A stretch of DNA of 64,000 bases from Bacteroidota bacterium (GTDB taxonomy: Bacteria > Bacteroidota > Bacteroidia > Chitinophagales > Saprospiraceae): positions 1-64,000 of the forward strand of contig CAUJDW010000047.1 in assembly GCA_963169455.1 (NCBI GenBank), written 5' to 3'. The position numbers and the translations under genes are program-made. The notes under the pieces are model-generated. The model was not told the origin of the DNA. It did no database searches and worked only from the letters and a program-made list of their open reading frames with translations. Each line of letters begins with the position of its first letter. Positions within the stretch are counted from its first letter, which is position 1. This document shows, piece by piece, positions 43,181-50,807 of this stretch.

Positions 43181-44473
43181 CTATTTACTGTTTTTGTAAA
43201 AATCGTCCAGCAGCCGGTGAAATTCGATCAGGGTATTCTCGGAAACAAAGCTGGAAGAATGGATATTCCGGTAAAGTAACAGGATTTTGTTGATCGCGTC
43301 CCCGGGGATTTCCGATTTGTGCGAAAGTTTTTCCACGAAGGCCTCGTCCATATCGCGTGCCTGGATGAAGTAGTGTTCGCGCAGGTGGCTTTGCCAGAGT
43401 TTCATCTGCTGCAGGGCCAGTTGTCTGTGGTTGTTCTGCAGGAAATACAGCCGCCCGATGGTGGCGAGGAACTCGCGCGAAGTATTGGTGTTCGGCTCCA
43501 GCACGGGAATGATGCGCTGCCGGCGCCTGGCGCGGAAGATCATGTAGAGCAGCCCCAGCCCCAGGAGCAGATACCAGCCCCAGGCCAGTGGAGGCTGCCC
43601 CAGGATGTACTGCAGGGGGCTTTCGCTGGAAAACCGGCGGGAAGCGCTGTACAGCCGCTCGTTGCTCCGCCGCCCCATCCATTCCGGCACGCGGCTGTAG
43701 TCGTCCCAGTAAACGGGGCCGGGTTTCAGGTGCGAAAAGGTGCGGGTGGCGTATTCCAGGCCCGTTTCTTCCAGCAACTGGATGTTGGAAAAAGCCAGGG
43801 GCGTGGTGTGCAGGTAAAAGTAACCCGCGCCAAATGGCGCCCGCGCGAAAACCGGCAGGCTGTCGTTGAGGCTGCCGATGGCCACCAGCCCGCTTTCCTG
43901 CCCGCAGAAGTGAAGGGGGGCTATATAACTCCAGTTGTAAGGGGCCGGCCGATGACGCTGAAGGTATTTGAAAGGGAAACCACCCTCCTTCCGAAGGGAT
44001 GGGTGCTCGAAATTGAGGCGGGCCATGCTATCCCGAAACATGAAGTAGTCATCCCAGTAGCCCGCCAGGCTGCATGCCTCGGGATAGAGGTGGAACATCA
44101 GCAGGGAGGGGATGGTTTTACTGGAAATAAAGGCCTGGTTGCCAGCCTCCACAAAGGCCAGCAGGCTGCTGATGTCGGCGGAATCCACGAAAAGCGCTTC
44201 CCCGATAAAAACGTAACTGGCTCCCTCCATGGAATCCGGAAGCTGCCCCCTGAGGCTGTCCTCCAGCACCCTGAACGGCTCGCCCGGGAAGTAGCTCTGC
44301 AGCAGTTCGAAGATCACTTTGGAGCCGTAGGGGCTGCGGCTGCCGTGCTCATAATGCTCCCGCCAGTCGATGCCCGGCGCCAGCCTGCTGAACAAATAAG
44401 CCAGCAGGGCGATGATGGCTATCAGGGCCAGGGCGTAAAAAACGATATTTTTTCTCCTGAATATGGATCCCAT
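43181..44473 (-). CDS. DUF4350-type membrane protein
   Basis: 430 residues. An N-terminal anchor (IVFYALALIAIIALLAYLF) is followed by a large outside domain that opens with SPYGSKVIFELLQSYFPGEPFRVLEDSL. This is the usual DUF4350 pattern, a glutamine-amidotransferase-like fold lacking catalytic residues. A second membrane segment (WGWYLLLGLGLLYMIF) lies near residue 325, with a helical cytoplasmic tail ending in a degenerate repeat region. It sits between the DUF4129 and MoxR genes with 8- to 9-bp gaps, so the cluster is one transcript. Function unknown. Confidence 0.8.
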   Translation of the reverse strand: MGSIFRRKNIVFYALALIAIIALLAYLFSRLAPGIDWREHYEHGSRSPYGSKVIFELLQSYFPGEPFRVLEDSLRGQLPDSMEGASYVFIGEALFVDSADISSLLAFVEAGNQAFISSKTIPSLLMFHLYPEACSLAGYWDDYFMFRDSMARLNFEHPSLRKEGGFPFKYLQRHRPAPYNWSYIAPLHFCGQESGLVAIGSLNDSLPVFARAPFGAGYFYLHTTPLAFSNIQLLEETGLEYATRTFSHLKPGPVYWDDYSRVPEWMGRRSNERLYSASRRFSSESPLQYILGQPPLAWGWYLLLGLGLLYMIFRARRRQRIIPVLEPNTNTSREFLATIGRLYFLQNNHRQLALQQMKLWQSHLREHYFIQARDMDEAFVEKLSHKSEIPGDAINKILLLYRNIHSSSFVSENTLIEFHRLLDDFYKNSK

Positions 44474-44482
44474 GGCTGCCGC

Positions 44483-45241
44483 TTATCCTTTTGCTTTTTC
44501 CACCAGTTCCCGAAACCTCGGCTCCATCAGCCGGTATTCCCGCTCACCGACGGCCCGGCCGCCGTACCAGGCCTGCTCGAAAAAGCGGGTGGCCTCGCCA
44601 AAGGGTTCCGCCAGCGGGGATTGCCGCAGTTCAAACAGGTACTGCCGGTTGGTCTTGTCCTTTTTCCAGCGGATGGCCTTCCGCAAAGACAGTTCTTTCA
44701 GTATGGCCAGATAGTAGAGGCGGATGGCCAGCGCGTACTCCCCCGCTGCCGCGGCCTGCCGGATATAGGCCTCCAGGTCTGATTCGTGGATGTTGTCTTC
44801 GATGTCCTCCAGGCTGAGGGGCCCCGATCCGGCCGGGCCTCTGATCTTTTTATTGCGGGGCGCCGCCTCCAGCCCCAGCAGGGCGCGAAGCAGGATGGCC
44901 AACACCACGGCGATGAACAGGATGGCCAGGAACTTCAGAATGGCGCCGCCCAGCTGGCTGTCTATCGAAAAACCAGGCCCCGGGCCCGGGCCGCCGGAGC
45001 TTTCACCCCCCCCTCGCTCGCCTTCCAGGCGCTTTTGCCGCTCCGCTTCTTCCCTTTGCTTCCTGCGGCTGGCCGGCTCCTCGTAGCTGAGCCCCTCGAT
45101 GGCTTTCTCCCAGTCCTGCCGCCGGAAATCCCGCCGCCCAAGCTCCTCCTCCACATACTGCTCGTCGGGCGTGCCGCCCTCCAGCGGCGCCGCGAAGCCC
45201 AGCCCCAAAACCATCAGCGCGAGATATTTGATATTTTTCAT
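44483..45241 (-). CDS. DUF4129 domain protein
   Basis: 252 residues from ATG at 45239-45241, which starts with a signal-like segment MKNIKYLALMVLGLGFAAPL. An earlier in-frame ATG at 45274 is possible and would leave only a 5-bp gap to the upstream gene. A charged region (RRKQREEAERQKRLEGERGGG) and a Gly/Pro linker precede one membrane segment (ILKFLAILFIAVVLAILL). The C-terminal DUF4129 domain has ALAIRLYYLAILKELSLR and the ending RFFEQAWYGGRAVGEREY. Part of the SpoIIM/MoxR cluster. Confidence 0.85.
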   Translation of the reverse strand: MKNIKYLALMVLGLGFAAPLEGGTPDEQYVEEELGRRDFRRQDWEKAIEGLSYEEPASRRKQREEAERQKRLEGERGGGESSGGPGPGPGFSIDSQLGGAILKFLAILFIAVVLAILLRALLGLEAAPRNKKIRGPAGSGPLSLEDIEDNIHESDLEAYIRQAAAAGEYALAIRLYYLAILKELSLRKAIRWKKDKTNRQYLFELRQSPLAEPFGEATRFFEQAWYGGRAVGEREYRLMEPRFRELVEKAKG

Positions 45242-45279
45242 GCTTTCTAGTAGCTGTTTCGGGAACAGCCCCATTTCCC

Positions 45280-47130
45280 CTATTCCTGGTCCAGCCCTCT
45301 GATGCTGCGCCGCAACCTGACCTGCCCGATGCGCTCCATAAGGGCCGGGGCCTCCCGGGCCTCCCGAAGGCTGTAGTACAACAGGCCGCCTCCGATGAAC
45401 AGCATGGCGTAGATCAGGTTCAGGATAAAAATAGTAACAAAAGTCAACACCACGGCGCTGAGTTCGCTCATGGCCGGTTCGCCGAGGTGCACCACCCAGG
45501 TGACGAGGTCGAGGAAGAACCAGGCCAGGGCCGTATCCGCCAGGGTGAAAAACAGAAAGCCCACAATGAGCAGGATGGCGAAAAGGCCGAAGGCTTTGCT
45601 ATACCCCTGCCCCAGGAGGGCCAGCGCCCTGCCCAGGGCCGTTATGGCGTTGGTTTCTTCGCGCAGGCTCACGTATCCCCACAGCAGGGGCAGGGCGATC
45701 ACGCCCATCAGCAGGAACGGCGTGTACGAGCCGTTGCCCCAGAGGATCAGCTCCAGCCCGGCCATGGCCACCATGACTTTCAGAAAACCGATGAGCCTTT
45801 GCCCGCGGCCGGGCTGCGGGCCGCTGTCCAGGCGCGCCAGGCTGTGAAAAACCACGTAGGCAAGTATGCTCATCACCAGCACATTGGCCAGCGGCAGGAG
45901 CGGAATCTTCTCGTTGACGAAAAACTGGCCTATCTTTCCTGCTGTGCCGAAGAGCTCCGCAGGAAAGTAAAAGCGCTCCGACGGGCTGCCCGTGCCGGTG
46001 AAAAAGGCCACGAAGCTGAAGATGGCCGTCGTACAGAAAGCCGTCAGCGCGATCCGCCCGAAACGCATTTTGTAAAAGACCAACACATCTGAAAAGAGCT
46101 CTCCTGCGTTCCTGATGCTGCGAAAATCTATCCTTTGTTCGCGGGATGCCGTCAACCGGGTTTCGCGGGCGGGAGCGGCGAAACCGCGGCGCGCCTTGTG
46201 GCGGGGATACCAGACGAAGTACGTCAGCACGAAGGCCAGGCAGGACAGGATGAAGGCGCCCCGGACTACGTCCGGCGTTTCGGTATGCCGCGTCAGATAG
46301 CCCTCGATGATGCCGGCCAGGATGATGATGGGCACGATGCCGATCATGATCTGTATGCCGCGCCGGGCCGATTGCTGAAAGGCCTGCCCGCGGGTGTAAG
46401 TGCCGGGAAAGGCCAGCCCCCGGCCCAGCGTCAGCCCCGCCGCGCCCGCAATGATGATGGCGGAAATCTCCAGCGTGCCGTGTATCCAGATGGTGAGAAA
46501 GGAGTCCAGAAACAGGCCCCTTTCGATGAAAAACCACTGGAAGGCGCCCAGCATGATGCCGTTGCGGATGAGGATGGCCATTGTGCCCAGCATAAAAAAG
46601 GCGCCCATGACGAAGGTCAGGAAGGCCACGAAGAGGTTGTTCATCGCGATGCCGAGCGACATGCCGAAAGCGCCCTTCTGCTTATATACGGCCATGGGGT
46701 CGCCCGATTCGATGTTTTCCAGCGTCATGTCCACATAGGCGTCGCCGAGGATGACGGTGGCGAACTGCTCGTCCATCGCGCTGGATACCGCGCCGATCAG
46801 GCATGCCAGGAGAAAGATCAGAAAGGAAAGCCGGAATTCTGCCCGCGCCTCGTAGATGAGCTGCGGCAGTTCGTCCGTCCAGAATGTAAAAAGGCGGTTG
46901 GCGCGCGAGCGGCGGTTTTTGTAGATGCTGAAAAAAATGCGCTGCGCCAGCCCGTTGAGGTACACCCGCACCGAGCGGTTGGGGTAAAAGGTGCGGGAAT
47001 AGGAAAGGTCGTCCGTGATCTGTACGAACAGGTCGTTCAGCTTGTCGGGGTCTTTGCGGGGGTTCTCAATGATCTGCTCCAACTCCCGCCATTTGTCCTT
47101 GTTCTGCTCTATAAAGCTCGTTTCGCGCAT
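45280..47130 (-). CDS. SpoIIM-like (DUF95) multi-pass membrane protein, extended
   Basis: 616 residues, about twice the length of a plain stage II sporulation protein M domain. The N-terminal half holds the DUF95 pattern (FIFLLACLIGAVSSAMDEQFATVILGD, then VYKQKGAFGMSLGIAMNNLFVAFLTFVMG and GTLEISAIIIAGAAGLTLG). The second half adds about five more membrane segments of unknown type. It is the first gene of the minus-strand cluster, and the RDD gene is divergent 139 bp away. The cluster is found in non-sporulating bacteria, so a sporulation role is not implied. Confidence 0.87.
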   Translation of the reverse strand: MRETSFIEQNKDKWRELEQIIENPRKDPDKLNDLFVQITDDLSYSRTFYPNRSVRVYLNGLAQRIFFSIYKNRRSRANRLFTFWTDELPQLIYEARAEFRLSFLIFLLACLIGAVSSAMDEQFATVILGDAYVDMTLENIESGDPMAVYKQKGAFGMSLGIAMNNLFVAFLTFVMGAFFMLGTMAILIRNGIMLGAFQWFFIERGLFLDSFLTIWIHGTLEISAIIIAGAAGLTLGRGLAFPGTYTRGQAFQQSARRGIQIMIGIVPIIILAGIIEGYLTRHTETPDVVRGAFILSCLAFVLTYFVWYPRHKARRGFAAPARETRLTASREQRIDFRSIRNAGELFSDVLVFYKMRFGRIALTAFCTTAIFSFVAFFTGTGSPSERFYFPAELFGTAGKIGQFFVNEKIPLLPLANVLVMSILAYVVFHSLARLDSGPQPGRGQRLIGFLKVMVAMAGLELILWGNGSYTPFLLMGVIALPLLWGYVSLREETNAITALGRALALLGQGYSKAFGLFAILLIVGFLFFTLADTALAWFFLDLVTWVVHLGEPAMSELSAVVLTFVTIFILNLIYAMLFIGGGLLYYSLREAREAPALMERIGQVRLRRSIRGLDQE

Positions 47131-47224
47131 CCGTGCCAGGAAATTCCGCTAAATATACCAATTTATCATAAATGCCCAAGGGAGGGGCAAGGGAACAGCA
47201 GGCATCAAACACCCCAATAATCCG

Positions 47225-47232
47225 TATCTTTG
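47225..47232 (+). promoter_or_regulatory. Consensus -7 promoter element for the RDD gene
   Basis: TATCTTTG is a perfect match to the Bacteroidota -7 element. It lies 38 bases before the RDD start codon, giving an expected leader of about 30 nt. No strong -33 TTTG at 19-21 bp was seen. The divergent cluster promoter must lie in the same 139-bp gap. Confidence 0.6.
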
Positions 47233-47269
47233 CCATCTCTGGATTTTCCGGGCATCAACGGCAACATTC

Positions 47270-48013
47270 ATGCGAACCATCGACATACGCACCACCCAGA
47301 ACGTCGTCATCGAATATGAGCTGGCGCCCCTGCGCGAGCGCATCTTCGCCTTTTTCATCGACATGGCCATCCTGTTTGTCATCTACCTGTTTCTTTTTCT
47401 GGCCATCATCACCCCTTTCCAGCGCCTTATAGAAAGCTCGCCCATGTCGGGCGCCATACTATCGCTGTCGCTCGTCGGCGGTTTTTTGCTCTACCATTTG
47501 TTGTCGGAAGTGCTGGCCGATGGGCAGAGCCTGGGCAAAAAGGCCCTGGGCATCAAGGTGGTGCGCCTCGACGGCCAGGAGCCGGGGCTGACCGACTACC
47601 TGCTGCGCGCGGCCTTCCACGTGGCCGACACCTTGTTCTCGGCCGGCATCCTCGCCATCCTGCTCATCCTCTCGTCCGATAAAAGCCAGCGCCTGGGGGA
47701 TATGACGGCCGGCACTACCGTCATCCGGGTGCGCCACAACCTGCGCTTCAGCCTGGAAGACATCCTCAACATCAACACCCTGGAAAATTACGAGCCCAGG
47801 TACCCCGAAGTGCGGCAGCTCAGCGAACAGGACATGCTGCTGATCAAAAACGTCGTGGCCCGCTACCGAACCTACCAAAACGCGGCCCACCGCGAAGCCG
47901 TCGCCCACCTCGCCGCCCACCTCGCCGCCCTGCTCGGGCTGCCGGAAACGCCCAGCGACCAGATCGGGTTCCTGAAAACGCTGATCAGGGATTATATCGT
48001 GATTACGCGGTGA
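47270..48013 (+). CDS. RDD family membrane protein
   Basis: 247 residues. The family opening IEYELAPLRERIFAFFIDMAILFVIYLFLFL contains the R-x-x-AFFID pattern that names the group. The second helix lies at SLVGGFLLYHLLSEVLADG, followed by the Gly-Lys segment LGKKALGIKVVRLDG, and the third helix at LFSAGILAILLIL. A soluble C-terminal tail contains NINTLENYEPRYPEVRQLSEQDM. It is divergent from the SpoIIM-type gene and belongs to the same conserved neighbourhood. Some RDD proteins have been described as ion exchangers; no such role is shown here. Confidence 0.88.
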   Translation: MRTIDIRTTQNVVIEYELAPLRERIFAFFIDMAILFVIYLFLFLAIITPFQRLIESSPMSGAILSLSLVGGFLLYHLLSEVLADGQSLGKKALGIKVVRLDGQEPGLTDYLLRAAFHVADTLFSAGILAILLILSSDKSQRLGDMTAGTTVIRVRHNLRFSLEDILNINTLENYEPRYPEVRQLSEQDMLLIKNVVARYRTYQNAAHREAVAHLAAHLAALLGLPETPSDQIGFLKTLIRDYIVITR

Positions 48014-48286
48014 GGGGGGAACGATTTTATCTTGCATTTCGCTGAAAGGAAAGTTTAGTAAACTTTTCAATGATGCTGAAGATTTGAGGGATGCCTCCTC
48101 TCTGTCGAATTGGAAACGGCTCATATCGAACTGAAACCGGCTGAAGAAGCCTTCTGCGGAAGATTCGGGTTTGAGCTCCGCTTCGCGTTCTTCTACGATT
48201 TCAATGCCCAGGTATTTGAGGACTGCCCTAAGTGGAACTTTACCACTCTTCATTAACTTTATTAACTTAAAGGAAAATTTCGAACC

Positions 48287-48529
48287 ATGTCCATTACCAT
48301 TCCCGATGAAGTGATGAAGCGCGCCGGCCTATCCGAAGCAGCTTTCCGGATTGAATTGGCGATCATGCTTTTCGAAAAATACTTGCTCACCTTCGGGCAG
48401 GCCAGTGAAATGGCAGGTTTGTCGCAATACGATTTCCAACAGGAGGTGGGGAAGAGAGGGTTATTTATTCATTATGATGTTGAAGACCTGAAAGATGATT
48501 TAAAGACCCTGGAATCTCTACGGAAATGA
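48287..48529 (+). CDS. UPF0175 family antitoxin-like protein
   Basis: 80 residues. The sequence SEAAFRIELAIMLFEKYLLTFGQASEMAGLSQYDFQQEVGKRGL matches the UPF0175 family, in which the C-terminal part is a helix-turn-helix-like segment (GQASEMAGLSQYDF). UPF0175 proteins are commonly the upstream partner of DUF3368/PIN-domain toxins. The stop overlaps the toxin ATG by 4 bp, as expected for such a pair, and the ORF itself is intact. The preceding 273 bp (48014-48286) hold no recognised gene; a minus-strand frame there contains a 21-nt near-duplicate and may be spurious. Confidence 0.87.
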   Translation: MSITIPDEVMKRAGLSEAAFRIELAIMLFEKYLLTFGQASEMAGLSQYDFQQEVGKRGLFIHYDVEDLKDDLKTLESLRK

Positions 48530-48982
48530 TCGTTGTCAGCGACGCCTCTCCTCTGATCAACCTCGCCATCATTGGATACTTTAATTTGTTGAAGGAACTG
48601 TATGGGACTGTTATTTTACCCAGAGCAGTCTTCAATGAACTGACCGTGAAGGGCAAAGGGCGCACCGGAGGCCAGGGACGCCGATTGGATCATTGTAGAA
48701 GAATGCGATGAGCTCGAAATGGCCTCAGAACTTCGAAAAGAGTTGGATCCCGGAGAATCCGAAGCCATTGCCTTAGCCGTCCATCTACACGCCGACCTTT
48801 TGCTGATCGATGAAAAACTCGGAAGAATTAAAGCCCACGCGCTTCACCTGAAAACGATTGGGCTGCTTGGCGTGCTGATGGAATGCAAATACCGGGGCCT
48901 CATTCCAGAAGTATGCCCATTGATGGACCGCCTCCGTGAAGAAGCAATTTCAGGATCGGGGCTGAATTGTATGAAGAGGTGA
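48526..48982 (+). pseudogene. PIN/DUF3368 toxin gene broken by a single-base frameshift
   Basis: The first frame begins MIVVSDASPLINLAIIGYF, the DUF3368/PIN opening with catalytic Asp, and stops at 48711. The rest continues one frame over (ADWIIVEECDELEMASE, then LDPGESEAIALAVHLHADLLLIDEKLG with the conserved E and DE residues), ending at 48982. Removing one G from the run at about 48671-48674 (ccaggga) restores one ORF of about 151 codons: G-Q-D-A-D-W-I-I-V. Toxin activity is probably lost while the antitoxin is intact; a sequencing error cannot be excluded. Confidence 0.85.
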
Positions 48983-49106
48983 AACGGATAATGGGGGAGT
49001 AATGGCCTGTCCTTATTCAGGTAAACCACATTGAGGTGAAGGGGAGGCACATTTTACAAACTCAATAGCATTTGCGGCATGCGGATTTTTTTATATTTTC
49101 AATGCT

Positions 49107-49942
49107 TTGAAAACGCCAACTAAACCGAGCTACGTGAAAAGTGTCATTTTCCTGGCATACGCAGATAACCGGCAGGATCCGCTCCCGCACCTGAGGGCGG
49201 AAGATGACGAGGCCTATAAACCCTGGCTCCCAGAAAGCTGGAATATAACTTTTTACTGGAGAGAGACTCTTTTACCTCACCGGAAAAGATCATTCACTTC
49301 CTCGGCCTTTATAAAGAGCATCTGGAGTTTTTTGGTTACAGCGGACATGCTGGAAAAGACGCATTGATTACCGAATCGGGAGATAGCTATGCGGAAGGAC
49401 TGGCCCATTTACTCAGACAATGCAAAAACCTGAAAGTGGTTTTCCTCAATGGTTGTTCAACTGCAGGCCAGGTCAAAGGGCTATTAGAGGCCGGAGTGAA
49501 AGTAGTCATTGCAGCTCATGCTCCGGTAGGCGACAACCTGGCCAAGGACTTTGCTATTACCCTATTCAAATCCCTTGACAGGCAGAACACTATCAAAGAG
49601 GCTTACGAAGAAGCCAAAGGGGCTGTCCTGTTCAAAGATAAATCCAAAGAATTCAAGGAAAAGCGGGGAATCGATTTCAGAGATGTTAATGACAGCACAT
49701 GGGGGATCTTCTGGCAGGATGGTGAGGAAGACACGCTGAATTGGAAACTGACAGAACAGCCATTGGCCGAAGCTGAAAATTTACAGGTCAAGGCCATACT
49801 CAAAGATGAGGCCAATAAATCAGCCACAAAGCACCTGTTTATCGCCGACAAAACTTCAAAAGAGAAGTATCTTAAACTAATCACGGGCAGCCTTTGGCGA
49901 GAGAAAAATGAAAAAAAAGTTAGCCTTCACCGACCTGTTTAG
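49107..49942 (+). pseudogene. CHAT-like caspase-family protein gene with frameshifts
   Basis: The first part starts at TTG 49107 or a nearby codon and reads VIFLAYADNRQDPLPHLRAEDDEAY, an opening seen in CHAT/effector proteins of Bacteroidota. It shifts frame near 49252: adding one T to the T5 run restores WNITFLLERDSFTSPEKIIHFL. Then come GYSGHAGKDALI with the catalytic His and VFLNGCSTAGQVKGLL with the catalytic Cys. CHAT domains are caspase-like cysteine proteases used in bacterial conflict systems. Both catalytic residues survive, but no ordinary start codon precedes the His in the second frame. Confidence 0.75.
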
Positions 49943-50483
49943 CCTAAATGAGCATATTGCTGATGAAGCGTACAGGAAAGTCATCCAAACCGAAGTGCTT
50001 TCTGAACTGGCAGCAGCAGATATTATTCTCCTCCTGGTCAATGGCCAAGCATTCCGGGACTTCAGGGAAAAGATTTCCTGGATAAAAGAAACCATGCTCC
50101 AGTTCAAAAAGCCTCTGATATTCATCAAGCTGCCTCCATCGAATAAGGAAGATATCGAGTATGTTCGCGTAAACATTGGAGAACCAGTTTCTCAGATTCC
50201 AGGCTATGACATGTTCCATAATGTTCAAGATGCTCGTTTGAAAGAGTATGTTGAAGGGTTATTTAGAGAGGACTCCACCGCGCGTTGCTCCAATCGCAAC
50301 AACAACACCCCGGACAACAGGAACAACAACCTGGGGTTCCGCCTTGCCAATACAGCTTTAACCTCCCGAATGCCGGCCTTTACGGATGCCGGCAGCGTGA
50401 ACGAACTGTCCAGCCGGCTCATCCGGCATGCCCTCGCGGCATCGGATACTTGCCAACCGGCTCGCCTGGTAGGCTTCGGCTGA
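49908..50483 (+). pseudogene. Possible TIR-like C-terminal part of the CHAT protein
   Basis: 191 codons starting MKKKLAFTDLFSLNEHI. It overlaps the end of the CHAT frame at an A8 run (49911-49918); with one A fewer, the CHAT frame would continue directly into this one (NEKKLAFTDLFSLNEHIADEAY). The core LSELAAADIILLLVNGQAFRDFRE...KKPLIFIKLPPSN has the strand-helix pattern of TIR-like folds. So it may be the second domain of one protein rather than a separate gene. The last ~65 codons (Asn-rich) look out of frame; a Gln-rich alternative frame exists. Domain naming is inference. Confidence 0.5.
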
Positions 50484-50807
50484 AGGGCGGGCGGGATTTT
50501 GGCGTGCGCGCCTATAGTGTCGTAGGTTATCTTTTTCTAAAACCATCGGGGCTAAGTGAAGAGGCCACTGGAAGTGCAATGGCATCAACTTTGGGAAGGT
50601 AGGCCGGAGGCCCGCGTTCCATTTCTTACCCACATCCCATTTACAAGCGGAAGGCGGCAGAAATTCTGCCGCCTTCCTGGCTTATTAAGGTTACAATATT
50701 ACCCACGCGCCGATCTGAAGAAAGAACGGCGGTGCGGTTTCCTACCCGAAGCAGGCGCCGCCGGCAAGCCTCTGGCGCCCGGAAAAAGCTTCGAAGTACG
50801 GAGCGGG
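50484..50807. other. Gap after the CHAT remnant, with repeat and terminator
   Basis: 324 bp without a supportable gene. It contains the 20-mer GGCCGGAGGCCCGCGTTCCA at 50602-50621, identical to 34746-34765, and the terminator hairpin at 50649-50677. The remainder shows no feature I can name. Confidence 0.55.
50649..50677 (-). terminator. Terminator hairpin after the M16 protease gene
   Basis: Perfect 14-bp inverted repeat (50649-50662 and 50664-50677) centred on GAAATTC, about 130 bp beyond the M16 stop. The apex has the same GAAATTC centre as the katG hairpin at 61201-61229. On the minus strand no T-run follows immediately, so its efficiency is uncertain. Confidence 0.6.

Noticed and set aside
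47459..48253. 264-codon minus-strand frame across the RDD gene
   Set aside because: Most of it is the antisense of the RDD gene; the remaining ~75 codons contain a 21-nt near-duplicate and match no family.
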